Part shown: in pieces, positions 33,758 to 44,400 of the stretch
Numbering within the stretch: position 1 is the first letter of the stretch
How the letters are laid out: each line of letters begins with the position of its first letter
Assembly (NCBI GenBank): GCA_023101885.1
Contig: JALPQD010000415.1
Coordinates: 1,176,520 to 1,240,519, forward strand
From: Typhlomys cinereus
Taxonomy: Eukaryota; Chordata; Mammalia; Rodentia; Platacanthomyidae
Length of the DNA stretch: 64,000 nucleotides
Reading direction: 5' to 3'
Position numbers and translations under genes: made by a program
The notes under the pieces: generated by a model
Seen by the model: only the letters and a program-made list of their open reading frames with translations
What the model was told of the DNA's origin: nothing
Database searches by the model: none

Positions 33758-35051
33758 AAGTAATGAGACATCTGGTTAAGTTCACAGACTTTTGCTCCTG
33801 ATCATTTACAACTGAGGGGGTATGATCTCACCAGAAGGGGAGGGCATATAGTCTGGCAGATAAAAAGTAACCATTTTGCAAATGGGTGATTGACCCCTCC
33901 CTCACTGTGGTTTCCTACTTTTATTACATCTATCTTTGAATGGGCTCTTATGCCAAAACTCTAGTTTAACAGCTTTTTGTCTCTGGCCAGGGGATGACAT
34001 ACAATGCCCATCAGGATGGAGTGAAGGGCATTGCAGGAGCAGCAAAACTGCAAAAGAAAATCAACAAACCACAATCCATAACTTCAGAGACTCTATATCA
34101 ACCACTTAGAACTAGGCCAGACTAATCTCTCCCCATCCTGAAGCTCAGGGAAATTTGCGGAAGAGGGGGGCGGTAAGATTGTAAGAGCACAAGGATGGGA
34201 GGAGCAATGATTTGCAAGATACTCCACACAAGTTAGGGCCGAAGCAATCACAATTGGACTTTGCATGCCCAGCGCAATGTCCAACACACTATTGACCCCA
34301 CAAAGTCTAGCATTTGCTAAAGGCACTGTCATAGTTAAGCACAGGTGTCAACTTGACTCTTCAGGGTTTGCGCTCTGGGCACAGTTGTAGAGAGCTGATG
34401 TTTGAGTTAAGCCCAGAGCAAACCTGAAGGAGATTGCCTAGCTGCTGGGGAAGACCCAGCCCATGATGGGTGGGATTAGGCCCTGGATAAATCAGAGAGA
34501 GCTGGTTGAGAGAGTTGGCATCCTTCTGTATACTTGGCCAGACATGCTGGTCTGGCAAGTAAGGATTATCCATCTCTCAGCCGTTATGGTGGCCAGTTCC
34601 CACAGCCCTGGTGTTGGTCCATGCTCTCCCGTCAAGCTGGACTGAGAACTGTAACCAGACTGTCATAAGAAAGTAAACTCCTTGTTCCCTTAAGCTGTGT
34701 GATGGTCATTTATCAGCAACCATGCAGGCGGACTGCAACAGGCACCAAGATCCTTGGAGGCAAGGGATTGGCAGCCACAGTAGTGTTCCTATGCTTAAGG
34801 GAAACACAGAAAGGATTCAGGGGAGTGCCACTGGGTCCTTGTACGTCATCAGAGAGGAGGGCCCAGAAGAGAGACTGGCAGGCACATTAAAGGATTCTCC
34901 GGGGATTGGGAGGGAGGCACTGGAGGATGGGGAGGGAGGGGTGAGGGGAGGGGGAACAGCGGGGTTGGGGGGAGGAGGAGGGAGGGAGGGAACCGGCGTA
35001 CCTACTAAGTTTGTATGAGCGGAAATAATAATAAAAATGTTAAAAAAAAAG
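33758..35051 (+). mobile_element. Younger L1 3'UTR, sense (middle layer of a nest)
   Basis: Runs from 'taatgagacatctggttaagttcacagac' through the full L1 3'UTR, matching the antisense copies at 28075 and 14596. The polypurine tract (34905-34995) follows, then 'cgtacctactaagtttgtatgagcggaaataataataaaaatg' and poly-A. Target duplication AGAGATGTTCT (33747-33757, 35052-35062). It includes no ORF2 coding sequence and is split by the MITE-like element at 34327. Confidence 0.93.
34327..34740 (+). mobile_element. MITE-like repeat (URR1-like hAT type), inner layer of a nest
   Basis: A 414-bp copy, TGTCATAGTT ... GACTGCAACA, lying inside the younger L1. L1 sequence is intact on both sides (matching the uninterrupted 'gcctttagcagatgctagac' region at 28379), and AGGCAC (34321-34326) recurs at 34740-34745. 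The duplication may be 8 bp with one mismatch, as for hAT elements, in which case the true 3' end is a few bases earlier. No transposase frame. Confidence 0.88.
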
Positions 35052-35245
35052 AGAGATGTTCTGGAGAATAGGAGACAGAAAGCAGTAAGTACCAAGATAG
35101 GAGGAGGAAGGAAAAAAGAGGAAAGGGTGTGGGGGAGAATGGAATTGAAAACAACAGGGGGAAGAGAGGACGGGGAGAGAGAAAAAGGTGGTTACCTATT
35201 GAGCTTGTATAACCAGGCCAAAAAAAAAGTAATTAAAAAAAACTA

Positions 35246-36119
35246 CCAAAAAGAGACAATGTCAAGAGAAAGAGAGAGTGACTTGAAGAACAGACAGCCT
35301 ATCAGTGGGGCATAGACTAAGGAGAGCAGCAAGAGCAGGAACTCAGAAAAGGAAAAATAAATATGTTATTAAGAAACACAATAAGATCTAATTTTTGTGC
35401 AGCATTGTGAGTAAGCTGGAGAGCTATAACAGAGAAATGTGGAAAGATAAGTTGGACTCACATTGTTTAAGCCCTTAAATACATGATTTAGGAGAATATT
35501 TAATTTGGGATTTCTACTACCAAGTCAGATGTCTTACATTGAAGCAGTCGTCCCAACTCAAGGAAATTGGTGAAAAATAAAACAAAACTGTTATAAACAT
35601 TCCTGCAGTGCAAAGTCAGCCTTAGTCCTTGGCTTGTAGATGTGTCTTCTCCTGAGATGTTCACAGTTTCCCTCTGTGAATTTGTCTGTGTCATGATCTT
35701 CTGCTCTTTGAAAGACACTAATTAAATTGGATGAGAACCCCAGACAGGTACCTCACCTTAACTTCATTATTCATTTAAAAACCCTACATCCAAAAGTATT
35801 TGTATTCTAAGGTAACCTGTATGAATTAAGTCTTTGGGAGATGTAATTTTGGAATTACAATTAAAATTATGATATAAATTCACATGGAATATTATCTAAT
35901 GGAACTTTTTTAAAAAGACTAAGATTTGAGGAGACTTTCAAAGGAACTTGTCTGAAATGCATATATTTTATTTTACCATGAAATGAAATACTGAAGGCTA
36001 AGCAATTGGAAAAATAAAATGGAATAATTTAAGTACATGTTTTTAGTATAAAATAGAGAGGAGAGATATTAAGAAGCAAAGATGCAGTAACAAAATGTAA
36101 TCAATTATTAGACTGAAAT
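35246..36119. other. AT-rich interval, no gene seen
   Basis: Nothing recognised. It may hold the start of the ancient L1 that becomes clear at 36120. Confidence 0.45.
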
Positions 36120-37245
36120 GCAAGTATATCACTAATTACAATAATGCAGAATAGAATAGCATCAATAAAACGGTGACACATTTAGCACATCCTTTACATT
36201 GCTAGGTTAAAGGCCCAGGCCAAATGATTTCACTATTAAATCCTATCAGAAAATTAAATAATCAAGACTACTTCTCCTCGATTTATCCCAAAAGAATGAA
36301 GAAAAATGCTCCTTAAATTTATTCTACAAGATATTTGTCTGACATGACAACACCAGAAAAAATTAAAAGTAAGGTGAAAAATCATCAGTAAAGTACTGGT
36401 AAAGTCATTTATGTTGCATCTGAACAAAAGACTATTTACCACAATGATGTGAGTAATCCAAAATATGTGAAGGTTAATTATACAGATGAATAAATGTGAT
36501 ATAACATATCAAAATAAACGAAATCCATACAATCATCTAACAGTTACAGAAGAGGCATCTGGTTAAATTCAATATGTGATCAAATCAAGAACTCTCAACA
36601 AATTGGATAATGAAGAAACATGCCTCATTACAATATAGATTATAAAGAACAAACCAACAGCTAGCTTCTTACCAACAGAGAAAAGCTGAAATATCTTTCT
36701 CTAGAACTAGGACTAAGACAAGATTTCTACTATCACCAAATTTATCTTGTGATATTGCATATCATAGTCAGCCATTTGGGCAGTATAAAGTAAGGAAAGG
36801 CATATAAACTGGAAAGGTCAAAGTCAAGTGGTTACTGAAGGCAGCATGATCTTATATGAAGAAAACCTGAAAAATTCTACATAACATTATTAGCACTAAT
36901 AAACAAATTGAGTGAAGTTAAATTTCCTCAACATTAACACTAAAAAATAAAATGAACTAAAAGATAAAAACCAAGACTATAGGCCCATGTTAAATCATTT
37001 GAAAAGAAAACAAAGAACATAATCTATTTATAAAAATTGCTAGAAAATGCAATAAAAATGAAAGATTTCTGCAATAAAATGATATAAAAAGTTCCATTAG
37101 GGAAATCCAAGGGATATTTGTAAAGCTGGAGGGACATCCATGTTTTTAGATGGAAGACCAGAATGCCAAGAAACACAGGGGCCAAATGTCTTGGTGTCAA
37201 AGAAAAATAGGGTAGAGACACAGAGGAAAACAACCACAGATGTAG
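36120..37245 (+). mobile_element. Ancient L1 ORF2 reverse transcriptase region, degenerate
   Basis: The plus strand follows L1 ORF2 RT order with many gaps: 'aaaggcccaggccaaatgatttcac' (finger region), 'caatatgtgatcaaatcaagaa', 'actctcaacaaattggataatgaagaaacatgcctca', 'aactaggactaagacaagatttctactatcaccaaattta' (normally [11 protein letters not shown]), 'aagtcaagtggttactgaagg..atgatcttatatgaagaaaacc' (FADDMILY region), and finally 'gtttttagatggaagaccagaatgcc'. No frame survives. The order of motifs confirms one sense element of about 1.1 kb. Confidence 0.82.
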
Positions 37246-37369
37246 ATTAATTTTAAGATAAAGAAATTTGATTAAGTTTAAGATAAAGAGATTTTTGTTG
37301 TAAGAAAAATGATGAATTTATTCTGGTGTTTTTGGATCAAAAGAACTGATAAAAAATGACCAGTTTATG

Positions 37370-38470
37370 TGTTTTTGTCACAATTTGCAAAAACAATTTG
37401 TTTGTTTAGTTTATGTATGACTTTTGTGTTAAATTCTTTGATGCTTGCAAACATACAAAAAATGAATATGTTCTCTTTCACCCTTTGCAACCCATTACAA
37501 TCCCTTCATCCCTATCGAGTGTCTCTTTTCTTTTTATGTATTTTTGCATCTTTGACCCCTGGTTTTCATCTGCGATGGCTCTACTGACAATTGAGTTGAA
37601 AATCTGCTTTGGCATGGCTGACTCATCAGAGGTAAGTCTTTGAGCAAAGAAATTTCCCTTCTCCTGTTAAAAGGCATGAACCTTCAAAAGTTAATTCCTT
37701 CAATTCACCTTTACTTGAAATTTAATATGAATCCAACAGTACTGAAAATGTGCCTTGTGCTATTGTAATAGCTGTCTCTCAAGGAGGTAAATTATTTCTT
37801 AGATCTTCCCTCATCCATGGTGAAATGTTGATAGGCCAACTGATGTGCAGGTCTTGTGGAAGTTGACATGGCTGCAGTGAGTTTTGGGGTTCAACAGCTC
37901 TCTCGTGACCATACTATGCTCCTCCTCACCCCAGGCTCTCACATCCTCACCACTCATCTTCTGCAAGATTTCCTAAGCCTTGGGATAGGAGGTGATTTTG
38001 ATGGTCTGTTTAGAGCTAAGTATTGTAGCCTCTTTACTCCTGCACATTGGCCAATTGTAGATCTCTGAATTACATACTTGCAATTGCAAAAGCATACCTT
38101 TTTAGTGGAGTGTTGAGAGCTTTTCTAATCCATGGACGTAATACTCACATTTAGATGGTAATTTACTGTAAAGTACATATAGGTAACACTACCAAGTTTG
38201 TTCCCAGGTAAAGCCTATGATCTCCCCTTCCACATGTTATTTGACTGGGTGTGTAGTACAGGCATGTGTTTCCTGCCAAAAAGCAGGTCTTAGATCTCAT
38301 CACGAAGCAGTTGGGGACCCCTGTACCTTACATGCTCTATTACAAGGGGTAATAGTGCCACTTGCCAAAATGCTTTTTATTGTAGTTGCAATATTCACAG
38401 CTGGGAAAGGCAGTGGAAAGCTTTTTCTTCCCTGACAATCTACATCACACCTTATGGCACTATGAAAGCT
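37370..38470 (-). mobile_element. Old L1 3'UTR (Lx-like), antisense
   Basis: Recognised from phrases such as 'gttgacatggctgcagtgagtt', 'agagctaagtattgtagcctctttactcctgcacattggccaattgtagatctctgaatta', 'atgttatttgactgggtgtgtagtacaggcatg', 'gcaggtcttagatctcatcacgaagcagttggggacccc' and 'ggtaatagtgccacttg', which match my memory of antisense Lx 3'UTR. Short open frames across it are not genes. Confidence 0.72.
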
Positions 38471-38599
38471 AGCCGGCAAGAAGAAAGTTTCTGCATCCTC
38501 TCCCGCTCATTTTTTCCACATCCTGAGACCTTCTCAAGTTGCAAAATCACATCCTAGGAAGAAGGAATTCTGGTTAACTCAGTCCCGTGACTTGTCAAA

Positions 38600-38720
38600 G
38601 TGTTCAGCTCCAAGAGACATCTATATCACACCCTCCAAGCCCACAGAACATCACTGAAGAAGGACAGAAAGACTCTGAGCCAAAACAAAAGGAGAGGAAC
38701 TGTAGGAAACCCAGCTTCCT
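38600..38720 (+). mobile_element. Old L1 3'UTR fragment, sense
   Basis: 'agagacatctatatcacaccctccaagcccacagaacatcactgaagaaggacagaaagactctgagcc' is the sense form of a rodent L1 3'UTR segment. It lies right after an antisense L1 3'UTR, giving a tail-to-tail arrangement of two old fragments. Confidence 0.6.
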
Positions 38721-38729
38721 GGATATAGT

Positions 38730-39358
38730 ATGACCATGATCTTCACATAGCAGCTATCGTTCTCTTACTCCCTGCACAAGACACACACTTATACACACAA
38801 AAAAGAGTGAATAGGAGCACAGAAGTGTGTGGTAATGGGGTAAGAGTAAGTACTGAGAAGCGAATACTATCATGGTTCATTCCATGCGTGCATACACTTG
38901 CCAAATAACAAAGAAAGATATGAAGAAGGTGAAATTTGAAAAAAAAAGTGCAAAATTGTGAGCAATAGATTTCTTAGTTACCTTAGAATAGAATCAAGTG
39001 ATATTGAAATTCCTGTGTAACACTATAGAAATTTTTCAGAGGTATTTAGTGATTATCAAATTGTGTTTTAATTGAGTGTATTGCTAGAGTTCATACATAT
39101 TTTTTGACTTATGAGTCAGGTAAGGGTGATGATATTTTTTCCTTCTCCGGTGTATGAACAGAACAGTTGTAAGGTGAAGCAAGTACCACATCATTCCCTC
39201 TTCCACCAAGCCTCTAGATTTTTTATAACTTGTAATGCAGGCTAAATTTACTTTCTTTATTTGAAGACTCATTTGTTGCATAATCAGTTCAACAGAAAGG
39301 GTTACTCCCTGTCCTCAGGGCCACTTTCCTAAATATCTATAAATTCTGAGAATTTTCA
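38730..39358. other. Interval without a gene
   Basis: No gene or named repeat. Confidence 0.5.
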
Positions 39359-39857
39359 GGAACCAGGCCAGCCTAATCTCTCCCCATCCCAAAGCTCAAG
39401 GAAATTTGGGGAACAGGCGGCGGTAAGATTGTAAAAGCCTAAAGATGGGGAGGAGCAATGACATGCAAGATACTCCACACAAGTTAGGGCCGAAGTAATC
39501 ATAATAAGACTTTGCATGACTTGCGCAATAACCAAGATATCACTGACCCCCAAAGTCTAGCATGGATCACAGGCACTAGGATCCTTAGAGGCAAGGGATT
39601 AACAGCTACAATAGTGTTCCTATACTAAAGGGGAACTAAGCAATGTTACTGAGTCCCTACACCTCATCAGAGAGGAGGACCCAGAGAGAAGTTTGACATG
39701 CACACTAAAGGATGCTCCAGGAATGGGGGCGGCACTGGGAGAAAAGGAGGGGGGAAAGGAAGGGGAAAAAGGGGAGAGAGCAAGGGAATCCAGGGAGGGG
39801 TGGAGGGAGGGAGAGGAATGGGGTATATCAAGTTTGTATGAGTGAAAAAAAAAAAAC
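39359..39857 (+). mobile_element. L1 3'UTR, sense, 5' truncated
   Basis: Starts 'aaccaggccagcctaatctctccccatc' and follows the same 3'UTR as 34105-35050: 'cggcggtaagattgtaaaagc', 'gcaagatactccacacaagttagggccgaag', 'gaggcaagggattaacagctacaatag', polypurine tract (39725-39825), 'atcaagtttgtatgagtg' and poly-A. No coding sequence. The minus-strand frames rich in Pro/Ser/Phe are antisense of the purine tract. Confidence 0.93.
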
Positions 39858-41064
39858 AGAATACAGTCCAGGCACACTGTAGGAAGTGAGAGGCAGTCAA
39901 GCGCTGTCCGATGACTGGCTGTCTCCCTGAAGGGATGCCAACACCAGCCACTCTGTGACAGAGTCCACGTTCCAAATTTCAAGGATTGGATCACACAGCC
40001 ATTCTCTGTCTCACTTCTGCTTTTACTCTGTGAGACTCTCGGGGCCTTTCCTAGCATAAAACATTGGTATGGTCCATATCGTGAAATTGTTATTCTGAGA
40101 TGCTTGTAATATGTCAATGCCATTCTTTCTTGGTGGAAATGCCACGGGTCTTGTAGAAATCGTGCAGCTCCTCTCTTGAAAGGAACATCTTCTATCCCTT
40201 AGCAAGAACTCAATGAGAGCAGCCTCAGCACAGGGGTCATGCCACAAGCTAATACCCATGAGCTTACTTACTTGAATGCATGTTTTGTCTTCTTCAGTGT
40301 TTAGGGGAATCCGTTTTCACACATGTACATGAGACATGAGTATCATCACCCCAGTGATGCTCTGTGCAATCCTTCCTTCAGAATCCTAAAAAGCCTAGAT
40401 TTTCAGGAGGTAACTATAGCATATCTTCCCTGGTAACTCACCTATCAGCTGATGCTAAGTTAAAATGTGAGAAGCAACAAACCACTTGGCTGTTAAGAGC
40501 TCCCCCCCCACGTGATTCTGATTATACTGAAGAGCAAGATCAGAACTTATAGGAGAATGGGACAGTGTTGATCACATGATTGTCTCCTGTTCCACTTCAT
40601 TGGATGTGCCAGCCCTGCCTTCTTTACTGATCTCCAATGATATTTGAAATAAACAGAGAATGTTGTTCACAGTCTTCTCTTTAATAGATTTTTTATCACA
40701 TAAAATTTATCTGTGTACATGGTGTTGCGTAGGAATTGGAAGTACATCTGGAATCTTCTGCTTGTGTTCTGAGACTACAAAATTTTTTCATACTGGGATC
40801 ACAGTTCTTCCATTTATAAAGCTCACGAGTCATTTAAAGATTTTATCAAGTTGGTTTGGCTTTATTAGCATGCTTTCTGCTGCCATTATCAACAAATCTC
40901 CTTCATGTTCCATTCATCTAAGTAAAGCTGGTGAAACTAACACTGTTATCTATCAGTAAAAAAACATAGAAAAACAAATTAATGACAAAATGTGCCCCAA
41001 AGGTAGACTTGAGAAGACACCCAAAGTAACTAAAAAAGTAAAAGGAAATTTTCTCTAAAAATAC
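39858..41064. other. Interval without a recognised gene
   Basis: No gene or named repeat. The 99-codon frame at 40660-40959 is Ile/Leu/Phe-rich by composition and has no identified family. Confidence 0.45.
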
Positions 41065-41430
41065 TTATACTTCTCAGATTTGGGTAGGTAAGTGTTTGCC
41101 CACAATAAAAAGACCAGCTCAAATCCCCAGTGGCACATGCAATGCAGGTTAGAAATGGTGACCCACTTATAATACCAACTGTGGAAGGTAGAGACTGGGA
41201 ATCTACCGAGCAAGATGGCTATCCAGACTAACTCAAGTGCTGAACTTCAGGCTTGGTTAGAGACCTTGTTTCAAAAAGAAAATGTGGAAGAACAACAGAG
41301 GATGGTTCCTCATATTCAACTTTAATATCCACGTGCCCACATATGCACCCCCACATATATGCACCCACACTCATGTGAATATGCATATGAATGCATGCCC
41401 ATGCATATGAAATGGAAATAGAAGATGGAA
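41065..41430 (+). mobile_element. Degenerate B4-type SINE, sense
   Basis: 'cagctcaaatccccagtggcacatgcaatgcagg' (B-box-like), 'gaccttgtttcaaaaagaaaatgtgga' and a tail of 'cacatatgcacccccacatatatgcaccc' type fit an old tRNA/7SL composite rodent SINE ending in a degenerate CA-like tail. Confidence 0.55.
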
Positions 41431-42309
41431 AAAGAAAAAAAAAAAACATGGCTCCTTGTTGTGATACAACCATATGTTTTGTTATTACTGACTAGATTGC
41501 TCATAAAATTTCAGGCCTGCATTTTCTTTTTTTTTAATACTGTCATTTTATCATACATGTATTTTACAAATACAACAGAGCGCTGGTTGTATTTGAATGT
41601 AATATATAACATAAAATAGTCGGCTCTAATGTACTCAACCCATTTGAACTAAGAGAAAGAAATACAACTATCTTTTTTACATATGGTAAATTGAGCAGGT
41701 AAGTATAGAGAAGCCCAGATGAAATCATTCCTCTCTCCCCGATAAATGCTTAAGTGTTTACCACATTAATGTGCCACTGGATAAAAATGCTTGTCTGGAT
41801 TCAATGGCAAGATCAATAAGAAGAGAAAGATGTTTTACAGGCTCTGTACTTCCTTCTTAGACCGTCAGCTCCTATGATAAGAAGAAAGGTCAAACAATTC
41901 CCAGGGGACTTCTTGCTCAACTTTCAGAACATTAATAAACACTTTATGTGCATTATTCCTGTACACATTTGTCAGATGACTAATCCTCTCACCGTAATTT
42001 CAGAAATCATGTGAATCCTAGAAGCTGGGTAGAGATCAACTCACTGAACCTTTATCTTCAATTGAAATGTAATATGAATCAAATAGTACTGAAAATGTGT
42101 CATGTGTCTTGTGATAACAGCCAGAATATTAACACCACTGTCTGGTTTGAGAGTGTTCCTTTAATTTCATACCTGCATGGTCAAAGTCTTCAAAGCAGAA
42201 TGATCTGTAGGAAGTTGTCAAAGTGTATAATTTCCGCTTAACCAGAAAGACTCAGTTATTTTTACCTTCCCGACATTAACCCAATTGTATCACCTTCCTT
42301 CGTGTAATG
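41431..42309. other. Interval without a gene; partial direct repeat of 37700
   Basis: No gene. At about 42045-42125 the sequence 'ttgaaatgtaatatgaatc..atagtactgaaaatgtg' repeats, with changes, the stretch at about 37700-37780. A weak MIR-like phrase lies near 41935-41990. The nature of the shared sequence is unknown. Confidence 0.5.
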
Positions 42310-42843
42310 TTTTTTTTTTTTTTTTTACTTTTTTTTAATTAAAAAAACAAGCATTTTTACAGTCTAGTCTAGGTCTTTTATTTCATGAACTTTACATCTG
42401 TGAAGCCATGAATTCCCAGCGAATAGGTTCCAGAAGCTTGGGCTTCTTTCCATTTGTTCTCACAAAGTGGGCTTCTCTGGGCGGAGCAGGCTGATGCTTC
42501 AGTTGAAGCCAGGATCCTTTCTCTTTGGCTGCCTTCTTTTTCTCATCATTCTCCTTCACCCATTTCAGGAAACTATCTCAGCTCTTAGAACATTTAATAT
42601 GTTCAATACACACATGAATTCTCTTGGCAAGGATTTCGCCCCTCACTTGCTGGTTCACCTCAATGCCAACAGCATACTGTGTAACATTGTTGACTATTCC
42701 TTTTTGAACAGTACCCATTCCCTTGATGTCCACAATATCACGCTTCTTATAGATGCGCATATATGTAGCCAAAGGAACATGCTTCCTGAAAGGGCAAGAG
42801 AACATATATCGGGTATCTCTCCTCTTTCCCTTGTGTTTTTCAT
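42310..42843 (-). pseudogene. RPL21: Processed pseudogene of ribosomal protein L21
   Basis: The minus strand encodes a decayed copy of eL21, a large-subunit ribosomal protein of about 160 residues. A start-like ATG lies at 42843-42841, followed after a 1-nt deletion by [36 protein letters not shown] and [20 protein letters not shown]. Defects are visible. The early deletion puts the ATG out of frame with the rest. About 33 nt are missing between VQKG and NVTQ. A TGA at 42580-42578 replaces an Arg codon (CGA to TGA), and the normal stop is lost, so the frame reads on to TAA at 42394-42392. After the TGA the frame continues with [16 protein letters not shown] and [16 protein letters not shown]. 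There are no introns, and an AATAAA-like signal and poly-A (poly-T at 42310-42326 on the plus strand) follow. It is a dead L1-mobilised retrocopy. Plus-strand frames here are its antisense. Confidence 0.97.
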
Positions 42844-43207
42844 TGTGGTAAAAAGCTTTTTTATTCTTTTATGGGGAAACTTGGTTAGATACCAAAGAGA
42901 AGGCCAATGCCAAGCTTGGATCATGGATCTCCACAAGCACAGCACACAGATGAATGCCACACTCTGGGAACGTCAGTATTTCCATAGTGCCAACTGTTCT
43001 ACTGAGTCCTTATCTCATTAAAGGTTAATTATTTTCCTTCCAGCCTGTAACTTTATGATATATCATGTGGGTAATGAAAATGATATAGACGTGTACTTGG
43101 CATGCAATTGTGAACTCATCCATACTCATTACAGAAACATAAATCTGTTGCTTCAAGGCCACTTCTGTTCTGGCAATGGAAAACCAACCCTTAAGACAAT
43201 CAAACTA

Positions 43208-43480
43208 GGAGGACTAGAGAGATGGCTCAAGGATAAAGCTTCTGCCTTACAAGCAGAAGTACCCAAGTTCTGATCCTAGATCTTACATAAAAAGGTATGG
43301 CAGAAATGGTGAGGGGATCCGTATTTCCAGCCTTGGAAGGCAGAGACAGCGAAACTCTTGAGCACAAAGAAATAGAGCAATCTAGAATGATTCCCCAAAT
43401 CACCCTTGGACCTCCATAGATGCATAATACCTGCATATGTACTTGTGCACATGCACACATAAGCACACACTCACTTAAAA
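43208..43480 (+). mobile_element. Old B2/B4-type SINE, sense
   Basis: Begins GGAGGACTAGAGAGATGGCTCA. B-box-like 'agtacccaagttctgatcct' follows, then a middle with 'ttggaaggcagagacag', and an end 'acctccatagatgcataatacctgcatatgtacttgtgcacatgcacacataagcacacac' with an A-rich tail. Minus-strand frames across it are not genes. Confidence 0.75.
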
Positions 43481-43489
43481 AGAAAGAAA

Positions 43490-44145
43490 AGAGAGAAAAT
43501 CAGACTAAAGGCTAGGATACTGCTCCTCTTCCCATTCACCAGGTGAACTTGATGTGTTGGCAGATGGTGAGCGAATTTCCCAGGGCTACTAACCATGTTA
43601 CTCTTCTTTTCACTAGAGAACTGGCAATTCACTATTTTATCAGGTTCTGTAGAAAATGTAATTTAAGGCATTCCAACTGTAGAAAGAGATATGAAATGAG
43701 CTACTGGCCCTCTGATACTTCTGTGTTCAATTTACTACTTCCCTATAATTGGTATTGACAACATATGAAGCGACGACAGAAAGAAAGGTGAAAATCCTTG
43801 CTATAAAGTTTGTAGTAGATGGCGACATTTCAAGAATGTTTCAATAAGAATCACTGCTGCTTTGGGGCACAGGGATTCTACTCCTTACATGTAATCTGTC
43901 CATCTGTGTAAGGAGCAAAAGACAGACTATGTGTCACATGTATATATCACATATGTGATGCACAAATAATTCAAATGATACTAAAACTGGTGCTTTTTAG
44001 TGTTTGCCATATGTATCACTTGGGCTGAGACTTTGGGTACATGTGTGAAGATTGATAGTTAAGATAAACACTAAGTAAGCCTGTGGGAGACTATCTGATT
44101 GATGATGGAAGCCCCTATCCATAGTTAGTAGGATCATCCCTGAAA
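43490..44145. other. Interval without a gene
   Basis: No gene or named repeat. The 71-codon frame at 43543 is unsupported. Confidence 0.5.
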
Positions 44146-44149
44146 AATT

Positions 44150-44400
44150 GGATAAGATGGAGGAAAGAGCTGGTTCAGTAGCTTGACATATCTTGGCAAG
44201 CAGGCATACAGGCCTACTTTCACAGAGAGGAATAGTATGCTGGCAAGTGAGAAAGTATGTTGCTGTCTTGGCTCTTTCTGTAGATACATTGTGCCTAGTT
44301 CTTCCAGTTCCTGATGTTGGTATTAACTCTCCAGCCATTTCTATTGTAACCAGAATTATAAAAACAAACCTCTTATTCCCCTAAACTGTTTGCATCCTAT
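44150..44400 (+). mobile_element. MITE-like repeat, diverged copy (URR1-like)
   Basis: 'cttggcaagcaggcatacagg', 'cttccagttcctgatgttggtattaactctccagcc', 'tgtaaccagaattataaaaacaaacctcttattcccctaaac' follow the order of the copies at 26098 and 34327 (lggccagacatgctgg ... ccctggtgttgg ... aactgtaatcag ... cttgttcccttaagc) with many changes. Read as nucleotides; the match is clear only in the second half. Confidence 0.5.

Larger units (their letters stand above)
33617..35245 (+). mobile_element. Older L1 3'UTR copy (outer layer of a nest)
   Basis: Two outer pieces, 33617-33757 and 35052-35245, make one diverged L1 3' end: 'aagggggttaaacagtcataatagagttccc' ... 'acccacataaagagatgttct' | 'ggagaataggagacag', the polypurine tract, 'ctattgagcttgtataaccaggcc' and an A-rich tail. 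The middle is a younger L1 that entered at AGAGATGTTCT, which is duplicated on both sides. The 92-codon frame at 35037 is the purine tract. Confidence 0.88.

Noticed and set aside
42467..43021. 184-codon plus-strand frame as a membrane-like protein
   Set aside because: Most of it is the antisense of the RPL21 processed pseudogene; the hydrophobic look is a by-product of Lys-rich codons reversed.
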